Positions 11,761-24,927 of a DNA stretch of 64,000 nucleotides are shown piece after piece. The notes below the pieces were generated by a model. That model had not been told where the DNA came from. It saw nothing but the letters and a program-made list of their open reading frames with translations, and did not search any database. The stretch is taken from NCBI GenBank assembly GCA_028551475.1, contig CM052356.1, positions 30,717,884 to 30,781,883 of the forward strand, written 5' to 3'. The DNA is from Casuarina equisetifolia (Eukaryota > Streptophyta > Magnoliopsida > Fagales > Casuarinaceae). The position numbers and the translations under genes are program-made. How positions within the stretch are numbered: the first letter of the stretch is position 1; each line of letters begins with the position of its first letter.

Positions 11761-13440
11761 ATATGATGGGGATAAACACAGGTCATAGGTACTAAATGCT
11801 TGGTCACAATCTGTCATTTTTTTCATGTAAGAGATAAACAACTTTTTGAATAGGTTACTAGTTTACTTGTCACTCATAACTTAAGTCTAAAGTTCAATAT
11901 TTTATTCCTCTAAAGTAAATATATTAATTATGTAAAACAATCTCTATTAGTAATGCCTTTAACTACAAAATTTAAATAGAGAAGTGTCTAAAGTAACTAT
12001 TCTATTACATAAATTCAATCTGTGATACATCAAAAGATAGGCATCCAAACATATCAACTTTTTTAACTAAGAAGTAAGTTTAAACCCAAAATTTGATATC
12101 ATCTGAAGAAAAATTTAACTTCTTTTCTCAAAATTGACTATTAAGAAAACGAGACATTGACATGTAAGAAAGATGCCATACATGGATGGTGTGCAACATC
12201 AACTACTTATAGAATATCCATTTGTCTAAATATGAGAAAATGACTATGACTAAATTTATTCGTGATAGAACATGTAATGAAATGATAAGAACCAAGTCGT
12301 AATAATATATTATATCTGAGTTTGAATTCTAACTCTATCGTACAAAAAAAGAATTTAACATGTTTTTTTTAAGATCAATCATTAAGAGATACCTTAATAA
12401 GATATTTTCTGTCCATATCAAGTATTATTTTAATCATAAAGCGCGCCCTTTCACGCAAACGGAGCCATCAAGTCCTTTGTCCTAACCACGTGGTAAATAT
12501 GGAGGTAAGCGGGAAATGATTTTCCTTTGGCAAAGTGGAAACTTTCATAATGAACAGCTCTAATCAGGACGCGCCGATCGCGCACGTTACCCCACTGTGC
12601 TGGATGCCACCGAGAAGGACAGGGAAAGCAATCCTCGGCCTGCTTGGCCAATACGCATTCGCCCACACACCACTTTCCACTTTCCAAACACACCCCCAAC
12701 CGCAAAAAGAAGACCGACCGAAATCTTTAATTGTCAGTTCGGTAGCCCCACGTTGCACGCCATGACGAGGCGGTCCGCCGAGCCGGGCCCTCCGAGGACA
12801 TTAAAATATAAGTTTACATGATTCGATCTTTGAACCTTTTACACGATGTCGGACTACGTTCTTTGTCCTCCAATCTTAAAAACAAGTTGATTCTGCATCA
12901 GTGACAAAACCAAGTTCAAATTACGAAAAACCATGGAATAGAGCGTCTCGATATATCTTATAAGCTTAGATAGTTAATTTCTATAATAAGATATTTTTAA
13001 AAGAGTTAAAACTTAGTTTTTCATACAAAATTAAATGTTTTTTACTTGTTAATAATGTGGATTGTCCTAATACCAAGACATGTATATGAATATTCATTTA
13101 AGCTAAAGAACTTTTCAATTATTTGAAACCTAATTTTTGGGTTGGACTAGAACATTTTAATTTCTTAATATATTAACACGGCATTAAAGTCTAAATTTTA
13201 TTATTGGTCTATAGTTGTGTAAATTCTTATTGGTCCAAGTTTTTAATAATATAATCCAATCCTAAAAATAAGTTAATTCTTTATTATAAAAGAACTTACA
13301 CAAAAAGTATCAAATTCACTTATAATATACTTCATAAACTAAAACAAATTTGTTTAGTTTTTTACTAAATATGACATTTTTAAGGGGACGTGAACTCGTC
13401 ATTTTACGCCAATAAGAAGCGTCCGGGCGGGCTCCTATCT
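11761..13440. other. Intergenic, AT-rich with a GC-rich island at about 12440-12800
   Basis: Mostly AT-rich DNA. The island at 12440-12800 is much richer in GC and is open on both strands (84 residues on minus, 76 and 74 on plus). The frames overlap and none resembles a protein family. No exon of the neighbouring sucrose transporter lies here. Confidence 0.4.
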
Positions 13441-13452
13441 CCAACCACCGTT

Positions 13453-13476
13453 TGACACGTCATTCCTGACGTGTCA
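13453..13476. promoter_or_regulatory. Perfect inverted repeat with two ACGT cores upstream of SUT4
   Basis: The arms TGACACGTCA (13453-13462) and TGACGTGTCA (13467-13476) are exact reverse complements around a 4-base spacer (TTCC). Each contains an ACGT core and a TGACGT/ACGTCA hexamer, the known binding core of plant bZIP factors of the TGA and HY5 types. It lies about 420 bases before the SUT4 start codon and about 250 before a TATA-like TTTATAA (13725-13731). Function is inferred. Confidence 0.5.
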
Positions 13477-13896
13477 CACATTAATAGAAATATACGGATA
13501 TGGATATTATATATTTGGGAGTGCTAGTGTCTGAACGTCGTTACTCGTTTCAGCCTTTTCAGGGTAGATTCGTCATTTGGATCGCTGAGATTAAAAAGTA
13601 TCTGACCGGTGATTGCCCTTGCGGCCAAACTATGCCCCTACTTCTCCAATTATGGGTTGGCAGCGAGCGCCCTGGTGATGGGGTTTAATCCGTAAATTAA
13701 CGTCAAGGGAAGGGCAGTTTCCGGTTTATAACGGACGAGCTTCAGAAGTTCTTCACTGGTGTGATCGGGGAGGGAAGTTGGTTAGCCGAAAGCCACGAAC
13801 TCTCTTCTGGTCTGGTTTTTGGATTTGGAGGAAATCGGAAGTTGGAAAAGTTGCGGAAGAAATCCGAGTTGAGGAGTAGAGAGTGGAGAAGGGAAA

Positions 13897-16800
13897 ATGG
13901 CGATCCCGGAGGCGGAGCGCCATCGCGGCAGGCCTCGGCCGGCTGTGGGAGCTAGGGTTCCGTTGAGGAGGCTGCTGCGGGTGGCTTCCGTGGCGGGAGG
14001 GATTCAGTTCGGGTGGGCGCTGCAGCTGTCGTTGCTGACGCCGTATGTGCAGGAGCTGGGGATACCGCACGCCTGGGCCAGCGTGATATGGCTGTGCGGG
14101 CCGCTGTCAGGGCTCTTGGTGCAGCCTCTGGTGGGCCATATGAGCGACCGCTGCACCAGCCGATTCGGACGGCGGCGGCCGTTCATAGTCGTTGGGGCGG
14201 TATTGATCGCAGTCGCTGTCCTGATCATCGGACACTCGGCGGACATCGGGTGGCTTCTCGGCGACCGTGGCGACTTTAGGCCCAGGGCCATCGCTGCGTT
14301 CGTGTTTGGATTTTGGATTCTGGATATGGCCAATAACACGACTCAGGGCCCTTGTAGAGCTCTGCTCGGCGATCTTACCGGTAAACCTCCATTTTCAATT
14401 TTGCTAATTATATTTCTCCCATTTAATTTAACCATTACGAGCTTGCGATCGGGTCTTCACTGGGAAATTGAATTCTAACTGAGGCCCACAAAGCAATGCG
14501 TGATTATGGTTTTCAATTTTTAGTGTTTTTCGATGTTAATATATTATTCCTCTTCGAACCAATTTATTCTAAAATAAAGAACATCTTGAATGGACGATTA
14601 TGTCCCTTTGAAATGTTAATTGTGGTCGTTTCTTGTATATCTGTCGATTCCGTGCAGATGCTGTGGAGTTGGTGGGGATAGTTTTCTGTCTTGACATTTA
14701 AATGGATTAAGATTTATTAGTTCATGATCACTTTTATAGAACTAGAAGTGCCAAAGATTTGTTGTTGAAATGAGAAATGCCCATAAGGAAAGGAGAGAAA
14801 GACATGAAGATAAGTATAGCTGAAGTTCTGTATGGGAGGTAATGATGGGTGGAACATGGTTCATTCTTTTGCCAGTACCAGTTACCACTTGGCATGTGCA
14901 ACTTACGAAAAGATTAAATGCCGTCGAAAGATAAAAACTTCTGTAAACAATTTACGTATTGACATTTTTCTTGTGCTAAATATCTGTCATGCTAGGAAAG
15001 GATCATCGAAGGACTCGGGTGGCAAATGCATATTTCTCTTTGTTCATGGCTGTTGGCAATGTTCTTGGCTTTGCCACTGGATCATTTAGTGGCTGGTTCA
15101 AAATTTTTCCATTTACTCATACCTCTGCATGCGATGCAAATTGTGCAAATCTCAAGTCTGCTTTCTTCATTGACATTGTATTCATTGCAATTACTACATT
15201 TATAAGCATATCAGCTGCTCAGGAAGTGCCTTTTGGTTCAAGTGCGAGATCCACACCCTCAGTGGAGGGTGGGCCAGAAACGTCAGCACAGGCTGAGGAA
15301 GCCTTCCTTTGGGAACTATTTGGGACTTTTAGATATTTTTCGGGGCCTGTATGGGTAATCCTGATTGTTACTGCTTTGACTTGGATTGGATGGTTTCCAT
15401 TTCTTCTTTTTGATACCGACTGGATGGGTAGAGAAATTTATGGTGGCGAGCCTAATCAAGGGCAGAATTATAGTAATGGAGTTAGAATGGGCTCACTTGG
15501 TCTGATGTTGAACTCAGTTGTTCTTGGAATAACTTCAGTGCTCATGGAGAAGCTGTGCAGGAAGTGGGGGGCCGGTTTTGTGTGGGGGATTTCAAATATT
15601 CTCATGGCTCTCTGCTTTCTCGCAATGCTAGTTGTTACCTATGTGGCGAAGAGTTATATCTCTGTAAGTGATGCTCCACCTCCCGATGGCATTGTAATTG
15701 CTGCAATGCTGATTTTTGCAGTTCTTGGTGTTCCTTTGGCGGTAATTCCTGCAGTTCTCTCCTCTAAAACGATTACCAGTTTGCTATATTTTATTACTTA
15801 CTTGTACTCAAATAGAGAGGGAATATAAGTTAAAACTTTTATCTGCATGCAGTAAATTTATCTGTTATGGCAGATGCATGCAAAAGGCCTCAGTAACAAG
15901 TTCTGGCATTCCTCTGCTAAAAACAGCAACCAATTTGATCCCTCCAGTATATTGATATCTGCTGGGGTATCAAGGAAGAACCATACAATCTGGAAAACTG
16001 TCCTTACACTGAATGTTGCATCTTAGAATAACATTCTTTGCCTTTTGCCTGTGTGATTATAGGTCATAACTGTTGCACATTTAGTTAAATAAGGATTACA
16101 GTTGTATGCATCATCCAAGAGCTCAGTTTATGTATTGATTGTTACAATTTTGTTCACAGATCACTTATAGCGTTCCATATGCCTTGATATCTACCCGTAT
16201 TGAGTCTTTAGGACTTGGCCAAGGTAGGTAAATTTTCCTTTTATGGCCATAATTGCAAAATTTTTCTTGGGAGAATCAGCTGCTGGATTCCTTGTATAAA
16301 TGGTTGAGTTCTTGCAGGATTATCAATGGGTGTCCTGAATCTGGCAATAGTGATCCCACAGGTATGGCTGCCACTAGATTCTCTCATTTTATGTGCATAT
16401 CTGGCACTACTATACTAAGTAGGAATCAATTCTTATTGATGACATGTTGTTCTTTAGACCATGTTTTTGGGACGGATTATAACTATATGTTTTTAGAGCT
16501 TTGGTAGTCTGCTGAATTCTGTTTGAACCTTTGAAACCTATAATCGTTTCAAACCTTGAATTTTTTAGTGAGAAGGAAAGCACTTTCCATGGGTAACTTG
16601 GTGACTGGTATTTTTCTTTCTGATGCTAAAGTTCAAGGTTTGAATTCAATGGGACTGCTAGAATCAGCGTGTTGTGAGTTTGTTTGAATCGGCCCACATT
16701 TGAGAGAGGTTTTTATTGTTTGGGTGTTTGATATACATTGATTGCATACTATTATGGTAAGTTAAACTTTGGGGATGGTCGTTCTGTCATTTTACGGTAT

Positions 16801-19800
16801 TCTTATTTTGCTGATAGTCTGTTGGTTCAGTTTGCGGTGATCTCATTTCTTGTTTACTTTGTTTTACTTTATGCATGTATAAGACCTGGCATTTTTAGTT
16901 GTTATTAGGTGGATTAGAAATGAATTCTTGGTTGGTTTACATGGGAAGGATAATGTTATTGTTGGTATCTATGGTGGTTTGGAAGTACATGGGGGATGAT
17001 GTTAATGTTATTGGTGGTTTACAAGTTAGATTCTTTAGTATAGGCTTTTAAGGTGCTTAGTAATTAACCATTGTAGTCTTGTTGTTTGTCAAGTTCAGTA
17101 ATGAACCATTGTCCTAAAAACACTTGTTTATTTTTATTTTTTTGTGGGGCTCTGCATGTGCAAAGCCTTTGTCTTTGATTAACGAGCAAGCTTTCATGTG
17201 GGAGGAGGAGGGAATGGTAAATGCAGAAGTTTTGATATATTTTTGTGTACCTGCTTTTTATATTGTAAACTTGTGATAATGATACTTTAATATGTTATTA
17301 GTGGCTAATTTATTTGTGTGTTCTTGGACTGTGAGAGTCAGTCTTACCATACTTGCATTTTGGTGTTGAATGTGAACATAAATGGAAGAAAAGGTGGTCT
17401 GGGATATCACCTCTGGCTTTTGGAGACCTCCCTTCATAGAGATGTATAACTTAGTAGTTTTCCTGCATTCTCCCCTTTTAATTTTGAATCTTTCTAGCCT
17501 TATTGGTTAGGCATGGGCACTTATGAGGTTTTCTCCATACGCTTTCTTTTTTCTGTGCGTGTGTGTAATGGGAGGTGGGGTGGTAGCATGGCATTCCATT
17601 CTTGTTTGTTTTTTGACTTCTCAAACTATACTTAACTCTCTTCACATTGCAGCCATATATTTTTAAGTTAGTTGTGTTTCTTAGTTCTTAAAGTCTTTTT
17701 CAAAATTTATAATACATAAGGAGTATGTTGAGCGATTTATAAACAAGGAACCTTGTGGCTAAATTTTATTTCATATGACCACAGTTTTGGTTATTCATAC
17801 ACTGTGTAGATATGAAACCCAAGGATGTATTTGTTTCTTCTTGATCTTCATACATTGTAGGATTTCTCTTACTAATATCTTGTATTTCCTTTCATTGGAA
17901 AAATATTTGGCTCACTAAGTATGAGAGAAGATGCTTTTCTATTAAAATTTTGACCTCTTTACCTAATGAGGCTTTTGGATTTGATGTTTTGAGATCAAGT
18001 TGGTGGTAGGTACTTTCTTTCTTGCACGAAGGTCCAAGGTTTGAATTGAACGGGTTTTTTCAATTAGTATGTTGTGAGTTTCAGAGACATTAATTGTTTA
18101 CTTTGTGATAAAGTAAGCTATTGGAACCCATGGTTTTGTCTTCGTATCTCATCCTTCTTGGGCTAAAGGTTTTTGGTGCAATTCATGGCCTTGGTCCTCA
18201 GTTAATGAGTGGGATTGCATGTTTGGGGAGAGAAGGGTAAACGTTAGGTCCTTGATAAACATTGTCAACCCACTTTTTGATAGTGTAAACTTTTCAGGTC
18301 AACAATTTAACTTGTCATTAGAGCCTGATCATCTATATGCTCTTGAGTCCTGTTACTAAGGCCTGCCTGAACTTGTGTTTCGGGCTCCAATGTGAACATA
18401 TTAGCGTACATATGTCAATGTGCATGCATGGTTGCGTATCTGTCTCATGTGTGGTTACATATCTCTCTTTGTAGATTCGTCATGGTATATATATCTCTAA
18501 GTGAGCAGTGTTTATTAGTTCTTAATTTGTCTTTCGAAGCTAATAATATGTATTTAGTGTGTTAAGAAATTTAAAACTCAGAAATAATTGTTCTGTAACA
18601 AATTATGTGAACAGATATACTGCTTATTAATTTTATACCTATATCACATAGACTTGAAACTTGGGATATATGGCTTTGTCCAGTGATGGTTATTCACCTT
18701 ACCAGTTCTCATAAAATTACCTTGACTTGACCCTCATTAAAAAATGCTGGCTCACTAAAAGCAATAAAGGATGTTTATGAGCCTTAATTTAGTTACGTGT
18801 TATTTTATGAAATAAGCTTCTCCCCTTTATCACTCCAGCTTTTCATTTGGATGTTCTAAAGGCAAAGATAAAAAATTAAAAATTAAAAATTAAAAAAGGA
18901 TTGTAAGTTCATTCTGTTGCCCAACTTCTAAGATAAATAAATAAATCAATAATACATTAAAGCCTAAATACATTAAAGTAAAGATCAACCATCAAAAAAA
19001 TAAATCTAGTTTTCATATTCCAAAAATTTCCATACTTTTTAGTGAAAAAAAAACAATATAAAGAAAGAAGAAGAAGAGGGAACTGAAAGGCTGGATTTAA
19101 TAATCTCTAGATGCTAAAATTTTAACTTCAAATCTTGTAGAAGGAAAGATACTAGAGAGCATCACTTAGTTTCTACAATAATTTATGTTGTTATCATGAT
19201 TATATATCTAGATTGATGCCTTATGAATAATTTCAGACAATGCTGGTCACATGTTTTATTATTATTATTTTAAGGATTAAAAATTTGGTTTCTTTCCAGA
19301 AAAATTTCTACAATTTTTTATAAGAAATTTTGTGAAAATGAGTTCTTATTTCTTTAGGTGTGAAAACTAATGATTGAGTCATTACATACAAAACAATTAA
19401 AAAGAACAAAATATAAAAGTGGCTAAACTGCACCTTCAATAATTTAAACTTTGTTGAATGTTGTCATCCACTTTCCACCAAGGATGGCCATGGACCAATG
19501 ACAAGGAGATCAGTGTACAATCACCTTTTTTTCTCTTTTAGATTTCTTTGCGAGTAAAAAAAGCAAAATTTCGATTTTCAACATAAATATGTTCAATATT
19601 TTTTCTTTGAAACACTAAAAAGTTACAAGATATATTTCTTTTGTGGACTCCAGTGACAAAAAAGAATAATAATAATCACGAATGAACAAGAAACGTATCT
19701 CAATTGGATCATGTCAAAAATCATAAGCAAATCAAAACACATGAAATAGTTTTCAAAGCACTTGCTGGATAAAAACTTCAGCTTTTTTGTTGCCTGGATT

Positions 19801-21595
19801 TCTGAAACTCCATGATGGCTATGTGGAGACTCTGGGTAGATTAGGATAACAGAAGAATGAGATGAGGATTGGCTATTTGTGTTAGACCTTTCGTTAAGGA
19901 ATTTCTCTCTTTCTCTCTCTCTCTCTCTCTTTTTTTTTTTTTCTTTTTTTGACAATACAAAACTCTCTCCCCCTCTCAGCTTTCAATTTCTAGGTTTTAT
20001 CGTGCAGAGTTGGGTCCACATGTCATTTCGGCTTATTCCTTTAATAGCATGATAAATTAGGTCTCATAAATCAATGCACTTTCTTTCTCTAGGTTTGTAG
20101 GTAGGGTGGTTAAATATTTTTTTTCTGAAATTTATGAAGGGGGAGCGCTGTAGGTGCACTCCTTCATTTGGTATTGAACAAAGAAAAAGAAAGGGAAAGT
20201 ATAATTTCCTTTTAAAGCATTAATTTTCATAACATATGTGAATCTTATGCAAATAGGACTGATATTCTTTTAAGTGATTCTAGCTGAAACCATATGTATC
20301 ATAGTCACCACAGATATATTGTCTCCTGAAGAAAACTTCCATTGATTATAAAGTTGAAATGTGAATGGTGGAGCAGTAAATCATGTGGATTTTTGGGACA
20401 AGCAGGGTTGTACAATCATTAAAATATAAGACTTCCCCAAAAGAGTGAGTATCAATAAAACCTTGCAGGAAGCTAAATTTGGCAGTTGCATTAGCTTGTT
20501 CTGCTTTATTTTCATTGAGTTGGACACATGCTTTTCGTAGAAAAGCGTTATCATTGTTTCCAAACCCTGAACCATTGCATATACAATAGAGAACATCATT
20601 ATTTAGAGCTTAACAAGTTATCAGGGTTATGGGCCCACAAAAAGTTACTGAATTCAGAAGCCAATTTGTATTTAACAGTCAAACTTCTGGTGAAACTCTA
20701 AATAAGAAGCAAAAGAATGATGTTGAAGTCTGATTGAAATAGGTTATTTTTTGCCCAGACTAATTTTGCCTTCAGAAGAACAGGCTTGCTGAAGTTGTGT
20801 CGAAACTTTGTAAAGAAGTGATCTTCGTTATGGAGATCTAAAACCATATGTATGATGTTGAATACATTCTAAAGGGAAAGCCCATTTAATGTTGAATACA
20901 TGCTTGAAATATCAGTAAGAATATCTTCATCCATTGATGCTTTGCCACCTTGTTTAATTTTTGTCTGGAGAACTTTTCTTGGTTGACCTGTGGCAATATA
21001 CAGTACACTTCAGTTTGAATTATCTACGATAAAAAGAGTCTGTACAATTGGCATTTTGACGATGCAGGCCTAATTTTCTAGACACCAGGATTGGCCTTAC
21101 ATAAGCATCATGCTTGTGGAGAAAGAATATAGATCAGATATTGCTTCTAGCTTTATGCAAAACAACTTATACAGTGAAAATCTTGCAATTGAATTTTCCC
21201 AATTGTGAGATGTGCCATCAATAATTATGAGAACATTCATTTAGTTATTACCCCATCTATTAATCCTCATGTAGTATACTGTTATTCATCACTGCTTCTT
21301 ATTCTTAACATGATATTCTGGTCTCCTAGTGACTTGTGAAATTCTGTGGAAAAATGCCTTTCTTATCATGTCATTCAATTGTTTTTATCATAATTCCCTG
21401 TCATTCCACTGATGAATCTATTGTGTATGAGGACAGGTTGTGGTGTCTTTGGGGAGTGGACCATGGGATCAGCTATTTGGTGGGGGAAATTCTCCAGCCT
21501 TTGCTGTGGCAGCACTTGCAGCCTTTGCTAGTGGACTTGTAGCCATCTTAGCTATTCCGCGATCTGGTCCTCAGAAGCCCAGAGGCCTCACATGA
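13897..21595 (+). CDS. SUT4: Sucrose transporter, SUT4/SUC4 type (vacuolar H+/sucrose symporter)
   Basis: Five exons: 13897-14380, 14996-15741, 16160-16223, 16318-16361 and 21437-21595, all GT-AG, intron phases 1, 0, 1, 0. They give 498 residues, the usual length of the family. Twelve membrane segments of the major facilitator fold are expected. Visible signatures are [19 protein letters not shown] (residues 34-52), the HAW histidine at 58, the loop motif [13 protein letters not shown] (84-96), [20 protein letters not shown], and the C-terminal [21 protein letters not shown] hydrophilic central loop lies at about 235-278. SUT4 proteins of other plants move sucrose with protons, mainly out of the vacuole. 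The start is the first ATG of the leader (context AAAATGG). Exon 1 is GC-rich, as often in this family. The last intron is about 5.1 kb. Type assignment rests on sequence memory and is strong; location is inferred. Confidence 0.95.
16625..17840 (+). repeat. Diverged internal duplication in SUT4 intron 4, copy A
   Basis: It shares ordered blocks with 18025-18680: CAAGGTTTGAATT plus GTTGTGAGTTT (16634 versus 18034), GTAAACTT (17265 versus 18287), AATGTGAACAT (17368 versus 18391), and the TTAGTTCTTAA region (17680 versus 18512). Identity looks like about 65-70% between blocks, and copy A holds about 500 extra bases at about 16690-17160. This could be an old tandem duplication or two copies of an unnamed element. 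Confidence 0.45.
18025..18680 (+). repeat. Diverged internal duplication in SUT4 intron 4, copy B
   Basis: The partner of 16625-17840, with the same order of shared blocks. The offset between copies drops from about 1400 to 1020 to 830 bases along the alignment, showing two or more indels. Confidence 0.45.
19902..19947. repeat. CT microsatellite followed by poly-T
   Basis: About 28 bases of mostly CT dinucleotides and then a T-rich run, within SUT4 intron 4. Confidence 0.9.
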
Positions 21596-24500
21596 GGTAT
21601 CGTGTTGCATCTACTTTTTGCGCGAGTTCTCTCTGAAGTTAACCAGTAGCGGGACTTTGTATATATTACTGTTACTTCTATATATTAAATGCAATAAATT
21701 ATTTTTTTAGGTTGATTTGTCCAGGAAATTTCTCTTTCTACCTTCATATCCTTTTTCCTCAGATATTCAAATATTTAGTGTGAAGTGAGTCTTGGATTTG
21801 CACGACCTTTTTTTGGGTTCTCTTCAAAATATTGGCTGCGGACTTCTTATTTATAACTCAATGAGTCCTCTGATAGTATGACTGAATCACGGATCCTGTT
21901 TGGAGTAGTGAGGAAGGCTCGGACCATAGGCATGGGGTCTCCATTTGTGGTGGGCACTGGTTCACATTCTACAAGCATAACTAACGGTGGATAACAATCG
22001 GTTTTTGAAGCGATAGTTTGTCAGACATGCTTGAAAGCTGTCATCAAATGCTGTGTGAGACAAGTTAGTTCAAATCAGTGGAGAATTTCTACACCAAAAA
22101 ATGAGTTCCACCTCATTGCAACGTCGCTTTTATAGGTTATTGCCAAAGAAATGTAGGTGAACTCGGAGCTCTGGATTCCAAAGTTACTCTCAGGAGTAGT
22201 TCCTTACCAACCAGGATAAGTTGCCCTTTAATTGGGAATTATTCCTTATGGAAATAGATTTTCTTTCGTGGCTTATTGTGCATTGATGGGTCGGTGACCA
22301 TGTATCGGAATCTCATGCATTTTGTACATGACTCTCTTGTATGGATATGAAGTGTGCTTGGTGGCCAACAATGAATATATGAGATGTGGTGATTGAAACT
22401 TTGATGGAGACATCTTTTATGCTCCGACATTTTTTGTGGAAACCTGGAATGATTTCTATGGCAGGATTTATGCATGCAATATATTTTATATATATTTCTT
22501 TTTTCACTACATCATTGTACCTTTTTTCTGTTTTCCTTTTTCCTTTAGTTTTCTGCATCTGAGCCTCGGAATCAATTCTGGTTTTCATTGCACTATCATT
22601 ATCAACGAAAGTGTGTATTCGGCTCTGAATGCTCACATCAAGGCCTGTTTGGAAGCCCTGTGAAGCATTTAAAAATACCATAGTGGGTAGCTTTTTCACC
22701 TAACACATGAGAAATGTGGCGTAAGAAAATTCATCCGCCGCCTCAGGCGGGCTTCTGTTATCCACCGTCATGTCAAGTCGGCTTTGTAGAGAGAGAGTTT
22801 GATGGTGGTGTCTTCGAGATCAAGCATCTTCTAGGCTTTTCAGGAAAAAGCAGAGAGCCGCCCTGGTTAGAGGCATGGAATCAGGGAATTTGTTCGTGGT
22901 TGGAGGTGAGTACAGTAAGGTGGTGTTTTGTATTAACAGAAAATTCTGAGAGGTCTTGTCAGTGTTGAATATTGGTATCGTATTTATCAGGCGTCATGAT
23001 GCCAAAAACCATTTCCAGAGCTCCACTTCAAGTTGGTGTAACATGATTTTGTGATTGACGTCTGTAAAAGCGAATGGCATCCCCACACGATAAAAGTTGT
23101 CAATATCTGTTACTACATTCTGGTGGGCTCTACCTCCCAACTTGGATTCCCAATTCGAAAAGGTATTTCTATTATCCAGACCAATTTTCGATTCAACATA
23201 ATTTGCATTATTTGTATTTTCTCATTGTTCCATCTGTAATTCTGGTTGGTTTCCATGACACATAGCTTTCATGGCTGCAGCTTATGGATCCAAACACACA
23301 TGGAGTCTGACATTTGTGGGGGATGGGGGGGACGAAGGTGGTATGGGTTTCAGGAAAAGTAATATATCTCACACAAAAGAAACAAAGCAGAACTGATTCT
23401 TGAAGCTGCCCAAGAGTCCAGGAAAGAAAGATAAATTTTAGATGCTTATCTCATCTGGTTTGAGATTAGTGATGGCGGATAGGACGAGTTTGTTGTCTTT
23501 CATACACTGCCAAGGCCGTCCTGCAGAGAGACAGAGTGTCGTCTCTGTTGTGAGAAAGGGGGTACACACTCCATGGTTGGAAGTGGTGCACGTTAATTTT
23601 TCCTCAGAGTGTTCCCTTTCTCCCATCTGCCTCTCCTTCATCCAGCCATCTACTGTCACCTCCAAGTGGCATCCCAGCTAGTGGTCCCCATTCATGACCG
23701 AAAACACCTAACTCCACCACACCCATAAAGATAACTTTCTGGAGCATAAATAAAAGTGAGAAAGGTACCGCCAAAGATCCTATAGATTTTGCACTTGGGT
23801 TTCAGTAATCCTTCCCCAATTCCCACCTGTTTAGTTCCATCTGAGTTTAGCCCAAGTTAGCCGCCGCCACCACCACCAAGGCAAGATTGTTGTATCACCC
23901 AATCATCCTATGGCAGAGCTACAGAAGCCCACATCAAAGGGCCTATTTTTTTTTTTTTCCGGGAAAAGATTCATATAACATTAACCGAGTTTCTTTACCA
24001 GGAGTTGAAACAGATTGGGCCTCACAAGAGAGGTTACCCGAAGCTTGTCCCCTCAAACTCGGCAACAAGTTGCAGCGATGTTTGGGGTTGAAATGGTTCA
24101 GGACAACAAAAGTCATGGCTCTGTGTGGGTTTACTTACATGGGCTGTGCAGGAATGCGACATGCATGCTTGCCTTACAACATGCAAACATTCAAAGATAT
24201 CAGGCAGGCACAATGTCCCTAAAAAAAAAAAAAAATGCTAATCTATATGCTCTTGTCACTTGACAAGTAGGCGAATTTGCTCGGTTATCCCTTCCACTTG
24301 ACATCTCAAGATAATCTTCTTCATCCACTTCAGCTAAAACTCCCTCAAACCAGAGTAAATGAAAGAAAAAAAAAAAAAAAAAAGGACTTCCATTATCACT
24401 TAAACAAACCGAACTACATGACTTGGCGGTAAAAAAATAATATCCCATCCAATCATCTCTGCAGTTTTCACCATCTCAGTACTGAAGATAAGATTTGGGC

Positions 24501-24598
24501 TGCCATTTTCGCTAGAATTTAAAGATACTTTTATGAACTCCACCCATCTCGCCTATAATATGATTAAGATGAATATACATACAGCAGTCTGAAAGCTA
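21596..24598. other. SUT4 3' flank and spacer before the MATE gene
   Basis: About 3 kb. The first few hundred bases are probably SUT4 3' untranslated sequence. Short open frames (22714-22968, 23438-23681, 23887-24263) have ordinary-looking composition but overlap each other on both strands and match no family I know. Poly-A runs lie at 24222-24234 and 24365-24383. I see no gene here. Confidence 0.55.
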
Positions 24599-24619
24599 GA
24601 GAGAGAGAGAGAGAGAGAG
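24599..24619. repeat. GA microsatellite in the MATE promoter region
   Basis: About ten GA units, some 310 bases before the MATE start codon. GAGA repeats are common in plant promoters and can bind BBR/BPC factors; no function is shown here. Confidence 0.85.
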
Positions 24620-24787
24620 GAGAAACCCATGGACGGTTTCCTTTATAGCAATTCCTTTTCAGAGAACCTCTGCTCGTTCGAATTGACACGTTTCTCAGAC
24701 CCGAAGAAGGGCCTAAGCCTCCTTGTATATATAGACCTCATCCTCCATCTACCTCTTGCCATATTCGAAGCCCTCAGCTCCCAAGAC

Positions 24788-24796
24788 TATAAAATA
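24788..24796 (+). promoter_or_regulatory. Probable TATA box of the MATE gene
   Basis: TATAAAATA lies 132 bases before the start codon, a normal distance once a leader of about 100 bases is allowed. A second TATA-like run (TATATATAG) lies at about 24726. No ATG occurs between the first box plus 30 bases and the start codon except the two at about 24850 and 24928; the latter continues into the MATE frame. Confidence 0.5.
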
Positions 24797-24927
24797 ACAG
24801 CACAGAGGCAGCACACATCTCCTTTTCGGCTCTCTTTGCCCCCAAAAGTATGCACAGTTCCAAGCCATCTTCTCCCTTCTCAACAGTTTCTCCCAAGAAA
24901 ACTGAAAACTTAACTCTCAACAAAGCT

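Larger units (their letters stand above)
16362..21436 (+). other. Long fourth intron of SUT4 (about 5.1 kb)
   Basis: It starts GTATGG after ATCCCACAG and ends GAGGACAG before the last exon. Inside it I see a diverged internal duplication (16600-18700), a CT microsatellite followed by poly-T (19902-19947), and AT-rich sequence. No frame gives a recognisable protein on either strand. The 110-residue minus frame at 19623-19955 is a shadow of the CT repeat. Confidence 0.8.

Noticed and set aside
19623-19955. 110-residue minus-strand frame in SUT4 intron 4
   Set aside because: Its Lys/Arg/Glu-rich start is the translation of a CT/GA microsatellite and poly-T run.
24629-24913. 94-residue plus-strand frame before the MATE gene
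   Set aside because: It spans the GA repeat border and both TATA-like sites of the MATE promoter and resembles no protein. It is most likely chance.
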